From Tsukamurella sp040611135 (lineage in GTDB: Bacteria > Actinomycetota > Actinomycetes > Mycobacteriales > Mycobacteriaceae): DNA of 64,000 nucleotides. Below, in pieces: positions 1-8,236 of the stretch. The stretch is from NCBI RefSeq assembly GCF_040611135.1, contig NZ_JBEXNL010000022.1, forward strand, positions 16,985-80,984, given 5' to 3'. The translations under genes and the position numbers were made by a program. The notes beneath the pieces are model-generated. The model saw only the letters and a program-made list of their open reading frames with translations, was not told where the DNA came from and ran no database searches. Numbering within the stretch: the stretch's first letter is position 1; every line of letters starts with the position of its first letter.

Positions 1-257
1 TCGGCGTGGCCGGGGGTATCGATCACGTTGATGACGGTGGTGGTGCCGTCGGCGTTCACACGGTGGACGGCCGTGTTCTTCGCCAGGATCGTGATGCCCT
101 TCTCCTTCTCGAGGTCGCCCGAGTCCATCACGCGGTCGACGAGCTCGGCGCGCTCACCGAAGGCGCCGGACTGCCGCAGCATCGCATCGACAAGGGTGGT
201 CTTCCCGTGGTCGACGTGCGCGACGATGGCGACGTTGCGGAAGCTGGGCTGGCTCAC
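1..257 (-). CDS. typA: TypA/BipA ribosome-associated translational GTPase, N-terminal part (cut by window edge)
   Basis: Only the first 85 codons are present; the gene runs off the left edge. The product begins VSQPSFRNVAIVAHVDHGKT: the G1 P-loop AHVDHGKTT lies at about residues 12-20, the switch sequence EKGITI follows, and the G3 motif DTPGHA is reached at the window boundary. The EKEKGITI context and the absence of extra N-terminal sequence match BipA/TypA rather than EF-G or LepA. The family binds ribosomes in a GTP-dependent way and supports 50S assembly and growth under stress. The GTG start at 257 has an AGGAG Shine-Dalgarno about 8 nt upstream (261-270). The identification rests on the GTPase domain alone. 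Confidence 0.9.
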   Translation of the reverse strand, partial: MSQPSFRNVAIVAHVDHGKTTLVDAMLRQSGAFGERAELVDRVMDSGDLEKEKGITILAKNTAVHRVNADGTTTVINVIDTPGHA

Positions 258-430
258 AAGGGTTCTCCTGCGGTTGGCGTCCGCGCACGCGGGCGGCCCC
301 GTCGTGACGGAGCGCGTCTCGCGGACACGAAAAAGGGACGTGCGGACACGCCTGGTCGATACCAGTTTAGGGGGAACAGGCGGTCCGGCCCGAATCGCAG
401 AGCGCCGGTGTGACGATTGACAAGTTCTCA

Positions 431-449
431 TTAGGTTGCGCTAACCTAT
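431..449 (+). promoter_or_regulatory. IdeR/DtxR-type iron box
   Basis: The 19-bp sequence TTAGGTTGCGCTAACCTAT matches the DtxR/IdeR consensus (TTAGGTTAGGCTAACCTAA) at 16 positions and is an inverted repeat of AGGTT/AACCT arms. A TTGACA -35 lies at 417-422, and a TAACCT -10-like hexamer at 442-447 is inside the box. Iron-loaded IdeR bound here would block polymerase. The downstream gene should therefore be expressed when iron is scarce. Confidence 0.8.
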
Positions 450-453
450 TGAG

Positions 454-651
454 GTGAGTAAGACCAAGGCGCACGAACTCGTGGGCAGCAAGCCCAAGAA
501 GAAGTGCTGCCGTAAGAAGACGCGGTGCATGAAATGCCCCGTGGTGATCCACAAACTCAATCGCCTGGCCGCGGACGGCGCCTCCAAGAAGGACCTCAAG
601 AAGTCCCTGAAGTCCGTGCGCGACAACCCGAACCGCACCCGGGCCGCCTGA
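454..651 (+). CDS. Small basic Cys-rich protein, probably iron-repressed
   Basis: The gene encodes 65 residues, very rich in Lys and Arg, with four cysteines in a tight cluster: KKKCC at about residues 16-20, then RCMKCP about eight residues on. A CC-x7-C-x2-C spacing suggests a metal or Fe-S ligand set, or a redox-active knot. The C-terminal half looks helical (KKDLKKSLKSV). I do not recognise a characterised family. The GTG start is only 4 nt after the iron box and about 6 nt after the putative -10, with no Shine-Dalgarno, so the transcript is probably leaderless. The iron box predicts induction by iron starvation. Its role (iron sparing, metal storage or regulator) is unknown. Confidence 0.75.
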   Translation: MSKTKAHELVGSKPKKKCCRKKTRCMKCPVVIHKLNRLAADGASKKDLKKSLKSVRDNPNRTRAA

Positions 652-681
652 CGGTGCACGGCCGGGCGGTTCCGCCGAGCC

Positions 682-1344
682 TCAGTCCGACGGTGCGCCC
701 ACCAGCAGGTCCGTCAGGATGGACGTCAGGACGCTCACCAGTTCGGCGGGGTCGGAGTGGTCGTCGGAGTGCTGCCACCACGCCATGAGGAACTCGTTGA
801 CCGAGGGGATGAACGCCGCGTAGGCCCAGGGCGCGGCCGCGCGGGCGCCCGCCTCCTCGGCCGCGGCACGCACCATCGCGGCCCAGGCCGCGCGATTGTG
901 CATCCGGAATCGCTCGAGTTCCGCGCTCACGCTCACCACCTCCACGAACGCGACCCGCAGGCCGCGGGGGTCGGCGAGCACCGCGTCGATGTACGCGGCC
1001 AGACCGCGGGACACCAGGTCCCGTACGGCCTGCGGGCCCGCGCCGGAGGCACCGTCGGCCAGCGCCGCCGCGACAGCAGCGCGCCCCCGCGCCTGCACCC
1101 CGTCGTACAGGTGCCGCAGCAGCGCCTCCCGATCGTCGAACTGCTCGTAGAAGTGCCGGCGCGAGACCCTGGCGAGCTCGCAGATCGCGGCCACCGTCGT
1201 CTGTTGGTAGCCCGCGGTCGCGAAGAGCTCCAGCCCCGCGTCCTCCAGGCGCGCGAGGCGCTCGGCGTGCCGGGTCCGCGCGTCGGCGCCCGCGTACACC
1301 CGCCCGACGGTGCCCGTTCCCGAGCCGGGTGCGCCCCCGATCAC
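682..1344 (-). CDS. TetR/AcrR family transcriptional regulator
   Basis: The protein has 220 residues. An N-terminal TetR HTH covers roughly residues 22-68 (TTVAAICELARVSRRHFYEQF), followed by the helical ligand/dimer domain. The GTG start at 1344 overlaps the TGA of the upstream aldo/keto reductase by 4 bp (GTGA), so the two are translationally coupled and expressed together. That arrangement suggests the regulator controls its own operon, perhaps in response to a carbonyl compound handled by the reductase. No clear operator was found upstream of the reductase. The ligand cannot be predicted. Confidence 0.88.
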   Translation of the reverse strand: MIGGAPGSGTGTVGRVYAGADARTRHAERLARLEDAGLELFATAGYQQTTVAAICELARVSRRHFYEQFDDREALLRHLYDGVQARGRAAVAAALADGASGAGPQAVRDLVSRGLAAYIDAVLADPRGLRVAFVEVVSVSAELERFRMHNRAAWAAMVRAAAEEAGARAAAPWAYAAFIPSVNEFLMAWWQHSDDHSDPAELVSVLTSILTDLLVGAPSD

Positions 1345-2414
1345 GACGTCGATTCGGTGGCGCCCCACCAGATGTTCACGCCGCCGTCCACGGCGAACTC
1401 GTCGATCGCCGCGAGCTCGGCGTCGGAGAAGTCGAGGTTCGCCACCGCACCCACGCTGTCCTCGAGCTGCGCGACGCTGGACGCGCCGATGAGTGCGGAG
1501 GTCACGGCCGGGGTGCGCAGCACCCACGCGATCGCCATCTGCGCGAGCGTCTGCCCGCGCGCCGCGGCGAGGTCGGCGAGGCCGCGCACCCGCATGAGAT
1601 TCTCCTGCGACAGCATCCCGCTGGAGAGGCTCTTGCCGGCGGCGGCGCGCGAGTCCTCCGGTACGCCACCGAGGTAGCGGTTCGTGAGCAGGCCCTGCGC
1701 GAGCGGCGAGAAGGCGATGACGCCCATCCCCTCGGCGGCGGTGGTCCGGAGCAACGAGGGAGCCTCCGCGCCGCCCGCGGGGTCGGGCCGCTCGACCCAG
1801 CGGTTGAGCATCGAGTAGGACGGCTGGTGGATGAGCAGCGGGGTGCCGAGATCACGCATGATCTCCTGCGCGCGAGCGGTGAGCTCCGCGCTGTACGAGG
1901 AGATCCCCACGTGCAGCGCCTTGCCCGAGGTCACGGCGTGGTGCAGTGCGCCCATGGTCTCCTCGAGCGGCGTCTCGGGATCCGGCCGGTGGCTGTAGAA
2001 GACGTCCACGTAGTCGAGCCCCATGCGCCCCAGCGACTGGTCCAGCGAGGCGAGCAGGTACTTGCGGGAGCCGCCGAAGCCGTACGGTCCCGGCCACATG
2101 TCCCAGCCCGCCTTCGACGAGATGATCAGCTCGTCCCGGTAGGGCCGGAAGTCCTCGGCGAGCAGCGTGCCGAAGTTCCGCTCGGCGCTGCCGGGCGGCG
2201 GCCCGTAGTTGTTCGCGAGGTCGAAGTGATTCACCCCGAGGTCGAACGCGCGGCGCAGGATGTCGCGCTGGGTCTGCAGCGGCTTGTCGTCGCCGAAGTT
2301 GTGCCAGAGGCCGAGCGAGACGGCCGGGAGCTTGAGCCCCGACTCCCCTACGCGACGGTACGGAACGCCCTCGTAACGGCGGTCGGCGGCGACGTACGGA
2401 TCGAATGCACCCAT
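1341..2414 (-). CDS. Aldo/keto reductase, YghZ/Gpr (L-glyceraldehyde-3-phosphate reductase) type
   Basis: The protein has 357 residues and an (alpha/beta)8 NADPH-dependent reductase fold. The start (RRYEGVPYRRVGESGLKLP, then SLGLWHNFGD) is typical of the YghZ/Gpr and Kv-beta-like AKR group. The catalytic tetrad is visible: Asp and Tyr in DLANNYGPPPG, Lys in ISSKAGWDMW and His in VFYSHRPDP. The family reduces aldehydes such as L-glyceraldehyde 3-phosphate or methylglyoxal in the cytoplasm. ATG at 2414 was chosen because MGAFDPYVAADRRYEG aligns with family starts; ATGs at 2423 and 2426 are possible. It is coupled to the downstream TetR gene and divergent from the CDF gene 50 bp away. Confidence 0.9.
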   Translation of the reverse strand: MGAFDPYVAADRRYEGVPYRRVGESGLKLPAVSLGLWHNFGDDKPLQTQRDILRRAFDLGVNHFDLANNYGPPPGSAERNFGTLLAEDFRPYRDELIISSKAGWDMWPGPYGFGGSRKYLLASLDQSLGRMGLDYVDVFYSHRPDPETPLEETMGALHHAVTSGKALHVGISSYSAELTARAQEIMRDLGTPLLIHQPSYSMLNRWVERPDPAGGAEAPSLLRTTAAEGMGVIAFSPLAQGLLTNRYLGGVPEDSRAAAGKSLSSGMLSQENLMRVRGLADLAAARGQTLAQMAIAWVLRTPAVTSALIGASSVAQLEDSVGAVANLDFSDAELAAIDEFAVDGGVNIWWGATESTS

Positions 2415-2464
2415 GACCACCATCATGCCCGGCGCGCGTCACCCGCGGGCCTACGATCGGCAGC

Positions 2465-3463
2465 ATGAGCGACGACGCACAGGACGGGTCCCACGACGAG
2501 AGCCTGCTGACGGTGCTCATCGCGTTCGGTGCCAACGTGCTCATCGCGGTGGCGAAGTCGGTCGCGGCGGTGGTCACCGGCTCGGCGGCGATGGTCGCCG
2601 AGGCCGCGCACTCGTGGGCCGACACGGGCAACGAGGTCTTCCTGCTCATCGGCGCCCGGCGCGCCGCGAAGCCCGCGGACCCGTCGCATCCCTTCGGCTA
2701 CGGCCGGTCCGGCTACGTCTGGTCGATGTTCGCGGCGTTCGGCCTGTTCAGCGTCGGCGCGGCGGTGTCGGTGTGGCACGGCGTCTCGGCGCTGGCCGCG
2801 CCCGAGGAGACCTCGGACTACGGCTGGGCCTACGCGGTGCTCGCCATCGCGTTCGTATTGGAGGGCACGTCGTTCCTCCAGGCCCTGCGGCAGACCAGGG
2901 CCGGCGCGCAGGAGCGCATGATGCATCCGCTGCGCTACGTGCGGATCACGTCCAACCCGGTGCTGCGCTCGGTCTTCGCGGAGGACCTCAGCGCCCTGAT
3001 CGGCATCGTCATCGCCGCGACCGCGCTGGCTCTGCACCAGATCACCGGGAACTCGGTGTGGGACGCGATCGGGTCGATCGCCGTCGGGATCCTGCTCGGC
3101 GTCGTCGCCGTCTTCCTGATCCGGCGCAACATGGATTTCCTCACGGGTGAGGAGGCGACGCCCCTGGCCCGCAACCACATACTCGAGGCACTGCTCGCGC
3201 ACCCGGACATCAAGCAGGTGAGCTTCCTGCACATGGAGTGGGTCGGCGCCGATCGCCTGTTCCTCGTCGCCGCCGTCGACCTAGAGGGTGACCTGCCGGA
3301 GTCGCAGGTCGCGGCCCGGCTCGCCACGATCGCGGACGACATGGATCGCATCCCGCGCATCCAGCGCGCCGTCTTCACCCTCACCCGGCCCGGCGACGCG
3401 ACGACCCTGCGCCCCGGCCCCCTGCCCGACTGGTACTTCCCCGCACACGCGCCCCGGCCCTGA
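2465..3463 (+). CDS. Cation diffusion facilitator (CDF) family transporter
   Basis: The protein has 332 residues. It has the CDF transmembrane core with the helix-2 metal site HSWADTGNE (HxxxD at about residues 48-52), and a matching second site where CDFs carry HxxxD is replaced by AEDLSALIG (about residue 173). About five or six hydrophobic helices precede a cytoplasmic dimerisation domain (about 230-330, with a conserved HMEWVG). CDF proteins export Zn, Mn, Fe or Co in exchange for protons. This one resembles the FieF/YdfM-like actinobacterial subgroup. The metal cannot be assigned from sequence. It is monocistronic and followed by a hairpin at 3481-3504. Confidence 0.88.
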   Translation: MSDDAQDGSHDESLLTVLIAFGANVLIAVAKSVAAVVTGSAAMVAEAAHSWADTGNEVFLLIGARRAAKPADPSHPFGYGRSGYVWSMFAAFGLFSVGAAVSVWHGVSALAAPEETSDYGWAYAVLAIAFVLEGTSFLQALRQTRAGAQERMMHPLRYVRITSNPVLRSVFAEDLSALIGIVIAATALALHQITGNSVWDAIGSIAVGILLGVVAVFLIRRNMDFLTGEEATPLARNHILEALLAHPDIKQVSFLHMEWVGADRLFLVAAVDLEGDLPESQVAARLATIADDMDRIPRIQRAVFTLTRPGDATTLRPGPLPDWYFPAHAPRP

Positions 3464-3480
3464 CCCCGCGCGCGACCGGC

Positions 3481-3504
3481 GGTCGGACGGCGCACCGTCG
3501 GACC
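3481..3504. terminator. Hairpin between convergent genes (probable bidirectional terminator)
   Basis: GGTC-G-GACGG / CGCA / CCGTC-G-GACC forms a 9-10 bp stem with one G/G mismatch and a 4-nt loop. It lies between the ends of the CDF gene (+) and the GMC oxidoreductase gene (-). There is no U tract on either side, as is common in actinobacteria. The right arm contains the recurrent nonamer GCACCGTCG. Confidence 0.55.
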
Positions 3505-3514
3505 GGCGGACCCG

Positions 3515-5494
3515 TCAGGTCAGGCGCGCCGCGAGGCGGGAGGCGTTCATGTGCGCGATCGCCTCGATGGAGATCATCGGGTTCACGCCGCTCGGGGTGG
3601 GGAAGCACGACGCGTCCGCGACGACGAGGTTCGGCACCTCCCAGGTCGCACCGTCGGGGTCGGTCGCCGAGGTCTGCCGGCTGCCGCCCATCGCGGCGGT
3701 ACCCATGATGTGCAGCGCGGCCATCATGCATCTCGCCGGGGCGTAGCCCTGCGCGTGCGCCCGGCCGGCGAGGTCGGCGATGCGGTCCGCGCGTCCGGCG
3801 GCGTCGACCGCGTCGGCGAGGTCCACCGCCACGCGCACCTGATGCGCGGTGCGGAGCGCCGTCGCGCCGGCGGCGGCGAGGATCTCGGCGGCGCCCACCA
3901 CCCCACGGTGCAGATGACGGGCGTCGTAGTCGCTGATCCGGTAGTGCGCCACGGGCTCGCCGTCGCGCCCGACGGTGACCCTGCCCGCGCCGGTGTCGCG
4001 CAGGATCACGCCCACCACCCCGGTGCGGCGCAGGGACCGCATGTCGTCGGCGAGGTGGGCCGCGGAGTGCCAGGGCTGGAAGGCGACGGCGGCCCCAGGA
4101 TGCATGGGCCCCGTCTCGTAGATCACGCCGTAACCGCGGCCGTCGAGGTCGGCGTGCTCGGTGGAGTAGCGGGTCTGCAGCCCGCCCTCCCACGGCCGGA
4201 TGTCCTCGTCGAAGCGGCCGGCCACCGCGGTCGCGGGGTGCAACCGCAGGTTCGCCCCGATCCGCTCGTTGCGCAGCCCGGAACGACGCAACAGTGCCGG
4301 GGTCTGGATCGAGCCGGCGGACACCACCACGGCCCGGGCGTCGACGGTGACCCGCCTCCCGTCCGCCAGCGCCACCTCGACACCCGTGGCGCGGCCACGC
4401 GCGACCCGCACCCGCCGCACGTCGGCCTCGACGACGATGCGGGCCCCGGCGTCGGCGGCGTCCTGCAACCACGTCTTCGTCACCGACTGTTTGGCGCCGA
4501 TCCGGCAGCCGTAGCCGCACCGCCCGCACTCGACACCCTGATCGCAGCCGAGAACGTTGCGCGGCATCGGGGCACAGTGCCGGCCCAGCGCGCCGAGGCC
4601 GCGTTCCATGATCGCGTCGCGGTGGGCGATCGCGCCGTGCTCGAGGTTCACCGACAGCCTCCGCTGGACGGCCGCGAGCGCGCGGGTGTACTCCTCGCCG
4701 GCGAACTGCCGCGCCCCGTACGCGGCCCACTCCGCTCGCACGTGGTCGGGGGTGGCGAAGGAGGTGGTCCAGTTGACGACGGTGCCGCCGCCCAGGGTGC
4801 CGCCGGACATGAGGGCGAGCTGGCCCTCCAGGGTGGAGGCGGGTGGCCCCGAGTACAGGGTGGTCAGCGCCTCGAGCTCGCCACGGCCGAAGTCACGGTC
4901 GTCGTGATAGCCGCCCTTCTCCAGGACCAGCACGTCGAGGCCCGCTGCGGCGAGCACCGCCGCGGCGGTGCCGCCGCCCGCGCCGGAGCCCACGATCACC
5001 ACGTCGGCGCTCAACCTGTCGCCGGTCACGACGAGCGGAGTCAGCGGCCGCGGCGGTGCATCGGGCAGGGGCCCGAAGGCCTCCGGGTAGCCCATCGCGG
5101 CGCGCGCCGCGGTCGCGTCGGGCGCCACGAAGTAGGCGGCGATCAGCAAGGAGCGAAGGCCCTGGAAGATCGAGCGCTTCGCGGCCACCGTCGAACCGCC
5201 CCACCGAAGGAGGGCGGCCTCGCGCTCCCCATGGGGCAGGGCGGAGAACCTGCGCGGGCCGATGCCGTGGGCCAGCCCCATGCCGCGGGTGTCCCACAGG
5301 TCGAGGAAGATCTTCATCTCGCGCAGCTCGCGCGGCAGCAGCTTGTGCTGCGCCATCGCCGCGACGGTCGCGAGGTAGTCGATGCCCCGCGGCCCCGGTA
5401 CGCCGTCCCATCCGGGAATCAGCGTCTCGCCGATCGCGAGGAGCGCACGCTCCTGGCGCGGGCCGAACGGGCTCGGGGACGTGTTCTCGGTCAC
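3515..5494 (-). CDS. GMC-family FAD oxidoreductase with N-terminal gluconate-2-dehydrogenase-subunit-3-like region
   Basis: The protein has 659 residues. Residues about 1-180 are helical, without the FAD motif, and resemble the small-subunit-like region found in fatty-alcohol-oxidase-type GMC proteins. The FAD-binding Rossmann motif DVVIVGSGAGGGTAAAV starts at about 190. The GMC C-terminal domain carries LHIMGTAAMGG and FPTPSGVNPMISIEA near the end. A Cys-rich stretch, ECGRCGYGCRIGAKQS, in the middle is typical of this bacterial subgroup, which has a mycobacterial homologue type (Rv0492c-like). The substrate is probably a long-chain or other alcohol; that is inference. The GTG start at 5494 follows the thiQ stop by 5 nt, so it is co-transcribed with the thiamine transporter. 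No functional link to thiamine is evident. Confidence 0.85.
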   Translation of the reverse strand: MTENTSPSPFGPRQERALLAIGETLIPGWDGVPGPRGIDYLATVAAMAQHKLLPRELREMKIFLDLWDTRGMGLAHGIGPRRFSALPHGEREAALLRWGGSTVAAKRSIFQGLRSLLIAAYFVAPDATAARAAMGYPEAFGPLPDAPPRPLTPLVVTGDRLSADVVIVGSGAGGGTAAAVLAAAGLDVLVLEKGGYHDDRDFGRGELEALTTLYSGPPASTLEGQLALMSGGTLGGGTVVNWTTSFATPDHVRAEWAAYGARQFAGEEYTRALAAVQRRLSVNLEHGAIAHRDAIMERGLGALGRHCAPMPRNVLGCDQGVECGRCGYGCRIGAKQSVTKTWLQDAADAGARIVVEADVRRVRVARGRATGVEVALADGRRVTVDARAVVVSAGSIQTPALLRRSGLRNERIGANLRLHPATAVAGRFDEDIRPWEGGLQTRYSTEHADLDGRGYGVIYETGPMHPGAAVAFQPWHSAAHLADDMRSLRRTGVVGVILRDTGAGRVTVGRDGEPVAHYRISDYDARHLHRGVVGAAEILAAAGATALRTAHQVRVAVDLADAVDAAGRADRIADLAGRAHAQGYAPARCMMAALHIMGTAAMGGSRQTSATDPDGATWEVPNLVVADASCFPTPSGVNPMISIEAIAHMNASRLAARLT

Positions 5495-5499
5495 GAGAC

Positions 5500-6552
5500 C
5501 TATCCGATCACGGCCACGCGCCGCGGGTTGAGCGCGACGCGCACGATCTCTCCGTCGGCGGGCGCGGTGTCGCCGAGCGCCTCGACGAGCAGCTCGCCGT
5601 CGTCGGTGTCGACGCCGACGGTGATCCGCACTCCGTCGGCGGTCGGGACCGAACCCACCACGCGGGCCGGGACCCCGTGCGCCTGGAGCACGACGGAGCC
5701 GGGCCGCAGCCCCAGCTGGAACCGCCCGTCCGGGCAGTCGACGATGACCTGCCCCAGTGCGCACGTCGCCTGCTGGCGCTCGACCTGCGCGTCCACCAGC
5801 ACGGTGTAGCCGAGGAACCGCGCGACCTCGGGCGTGCGGGGACGCCGCCAGAGCCGCGCGGGCCGGTCGACCTGGGCGATCTCGCCGGCGTCGAGCACGG
5901 CGACGGTGTCCGCGAGTTCCACCGCCTCGTCGTGGTCGTGGGTCACGATCAGGGCGGGCGTGGCGGTCTCGCGGAGGATCCGGCGCAGGTCGCCGACGAG
6001 GCGGTCGCGCAGCCGGCGGTCCAGCGCCGAGAGCGGCTCGTCCAGCAGCAGGAGCCGCGGGCGCGGGGCCAGCGCGCGGGCCAGGGCGACGCGCTGCTGC
6101 TGGCCGCCGGACAGCTCCCCGACGGGGCGCGACCCCAGGCCCGGCAGCCCGACGAGCTCGAGCAGCTCCTCGACCCGGGCGTCGGCCTCGGCGCGCGGCA
6201 CGTGCCGCCGCTGCAGGCCGTAGCGGATGTTGCCCGCCACATCGCGGTGCCCGAACAGCTGGCCGTCCTGGAAGACCATGCCGAACCCACGCCTGTGCGT
6301 GGGCACCCGGGCCAGGTCGGCGCCGTCCAGAAGGATGCGGCCGGAGGCCAGCGGCTCGAGACCCGCGACGGCGCGCAGCAGCGTCGACTTGCCGCAGCCC
6401 GACGGGCCGAGCAGCGCAGTCACCGATGAGCCTCCCCCGGACGGGCCGTCCGGGGGCTCGGCTCCCGTCGCGTCATGCCCGACGGTGAGCGAGACCTCGC
6501 GCACCGCCGTCTCGGCGCCGTACCGCACGCTCACGCGGTCGATGGTCAGCAC
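5500..6552 (-). CDS. thiQ: Thiamine-type ABC transporter ATP-binding protein (ThiQ)
   Basis: The protein has 350 residues. Walker A GPSGCGKST lies at about residues 50-58, the signature LSGGQQQRVALARAL and Walker B LLLLDEP follow, and a switch His lies in VTHDHDEA. The last roughly 110 residues form a TOBE-like domain (VVLQAHGVPARVVGSV...DGELLVEAL), longer than E. coli ThiQ and like actinobacterial thiamine/Fe/putrescine importer ATPases. It energises import through the permease encoded directly upstream. The GTG start at 6552 has a GAGAGGGG Shine-Dalgarno. An insertion of about 18 Gly/Pro/Ser-rich residues precedes the P-loop. ThiQ rather than FbpC is assigned from the ThiB-like partner. Confidence 0.85.
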   Translation of the reverse strand: MLTIDRVSVRYGAETAVREVSLTVGHDATGAEPPDGPSGGGSSVTALLGPSGCGKSTLLRAVAGLEPLASGRILLDGADLARVPTHRRGFGMVFQDGQLFGHRDVAGNIRYGLQRRHVPRAEADARVEELLELVGLPGLGSRPVGELSGGQQQRVALARALAPRPRLLLLDEPLSALDRRLRDRLVGDLRRILRETATPALIVTHDHDEAVELADTVAVLDAGEIAQVDRPARLWRRPRTPEVARFLGYTVLVDAQVERQQATCALGQVIVDCPDGRFQLGLRPGSVVLQAHGVPARVVGSVPTADGVRITVGVDTDDGELLVEALGDTAPADGEIVRVALNPRRVAVIG

Positions 6553-6598
6553 GTGCAGTCCCCTCTCGCGGATCCCCGGCCGCGCCCCCTGCGCCCGG

Positions 6599-8236
6599 TC
6601 AGAACTCGGCCCTCGCGGTGTCGTCCCGGCGGAGCACCTCGACGAGCCCGATCACCAGCACCGTCGCCACGATGAGCAGCACGGAGCAGGACGCCGCCAG
6701 CGCGGCGTTGTCCCACCCCGGACGGCCGGAGATGCGGCCGATCAGCACGGGCAGCGTCATCTGCTCGGGCCGGACCAGGAAGCTGGCCGCCCCGAACTCC
6801 CCCAGCGTAACGACGTACGCGAACCCCGCGGCGACGGCCACGGATCGCCCGATGACCGGCAGGTCGACCGTGGTGAACACGCGCAGCGGGGACGCGCCGA
6901 GCACGGCCGCCGCCTGCCGCTGCCGCGGGTCGACCGCGGCGAGCGCGGGCACCAGCACGCGCACCACCAGCGGCAGCGCGACGAGCGCCTGGACGAAGGG
7001 CAGCACCGCGGGCGACTCGCGCACCGTCGGGAGCGATTGCAGCGCAAGGAGGTAGCCGAAACCGAGGGTCACGGCGCTCACCCCGAGCGGCAGCATCACC
7101 ACCGCGTCGGCGAACCGGCTCAGTAGGCCGCGCGAGCGCGAGATGGCCAGCGCAGCCAGAGTTCCCACGACGAGCGCGATCGCACCCGCCTGCGCGGCGG
7201 TCACCAGAGACATCGTCAGCGCCTTGGCCGGCACCACCCCGCCGATGTCGGCGGTCAGCCGGCGGTAGGCGTCCAGGCTCAGCGCGCCCGACTGGTCGGG
7301 ATGCAGCGAACGGAGCAGGAGCGCGGCCAGGGGGAAGAGCAACGCCACCACGGCCGCCGGCACGCCGAGGAGCACGCCGATCCGAGCCGGGCCGTCCGGC
7401 CGGGCGGGCTGCGGGCGTGCCGCCGAGGAGGGACGCGAGGCCCGCACGCGCAGCGCCCCGCTGAGGGTCACGGCGAGGATCACGACCACGATCTGCACCA
7501 GCGCGAGCAGGGCCGCGGTCCGCAGGTCGAAGGCGCCGACGACCTCCTGGTACATCGCCGTCTCGAGAGTGCGCAGCCGGCTGCCGCCGACCACGAGGAC
7601 GATGCCGAAGCTCGTGGCGCAGAAGAGGAACACCACAGATGCCGCCGACGCGATCGCCGGGAGCAGCGCGGGCGCCGTGGCGGTGAGGAAGGCGCGCGCC
7701 GGCCCGGCGCCGAGCGTGCGCGCGGCCTGCTCGGCGCGCGGGTCGACGGCCGACCAGACGCCGCCGACGATCCGCGCGACCACGGAGACGTTGAAGTAGG
7801 CGTGCGCGAGCAGCACCGCCCACACCGTTTCCGACAGGCCGAGGAAGCCCAGGCCCCCGCCGGGCGCGAACATCGTCCGGAAGGCGACGCCGACGACCAC
7901 GGTCGGGAGCACGAAGGGCACCGTCACCAGCACCCGGACCAGCCACTGCCCGCGGAACCTCACGCGCGCGGTGAGCCACGCGAGCGGTAGCCCGAGGACC
8001 ACGGTGAGCAGCGTCGACGCCGCGGCCTGCCAGACGGTGAACCAGACCAGGCCCAGCCCGCCCGCACCGGTGAAGCCCTCCCAGAGGGAGACACCGTCGG
8101 ACGAGAGCCCGCGCCCGATGATCGCGGCGACAGGCCAGACGAAGAAGACCGCGACGAACAGCAGCGGCGCGGCCAGCAGGGCGAGCCGCCCGAGGGAGGC
8201 CGAGGGCGCGACGCCGCGCAGCACCCGGAAGGTCAC
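6599..8236 (-). CDS. thiP: Thiamine-type ABC transporter permease, fused double-domain (ThiP)
   Basis: The protein has 545 residues and about 12 hydrophobic segments. It carries two copies of the BPD_transp_1 permease module, each with an EAA-like loop (first about residues 180-205, EQAARTLGAGPARAF; second about residues 430-450, RQAAAVLGASPLRVF). This fused organisation is that of ThiP/FbpB. The GTG start at 8236 overlaps the thiB stop by 4 bp (GTGA), so the two are translationally coupled. It forms the membrane channel for the thiB-thiP-thiQ importer. Substrate assignment follows from the binding protein. Confidence 0.88.
   Translation of the reverse strand: MTFRVLRGVAPSASLGRLALLAAPLLFVAVFFVWPVAAIIGRGLSSDGVSLWEGFTGAGGLGLVWFTVWQAAASTLLTVVLGLPLAWLTARVRFRGQWLVRVLVTVPFVLPTVVVGVAFRTMFAPGGGLGFLGLSETVWAVLLAHAYFNVSVVARIVGGVWSAVDPRAEQAARTLGAGPARAFLTATAPALLPAIASAASVVFLFCATSFGIVLVVGGSRLRTLETAMYQEVVGAFDLRTAALLALVQIVVVILAVTLSGALRVRASRPSSAARPQPARPDGPARIGVLLGVPAAVVALLFPLAALLLRSLHPDQSGALSLDAYRRLTADIGGVVPAKALTMSLVTAAQAGAIALVVGTLAALAISRSRGLLSRFADAVVMLPLGVSAVTLGFGYLLALQSLPTVRESPAVLPFVQALVALPLVVRVLVPALAAVDPRQRQAAAVLGASPLRVFTTVDLPVIGRSVAVAAGFAYVVTLGEFGAASFLVRPEQMTLPVLIGRISGRPGWDNAALAASCSVLLIVATVLVIGLVEVLRRDDTARAEF

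Noticed and set aside
4843..6429. Long plus-strand open frames over the GMC/thiQ region and similar long frames elsewhere
   Set aside because: They are antisense shadows of high-GC genes, consisting of Arg/Pro/Ala-rich translations without domains, opposite clear enzyme genes.
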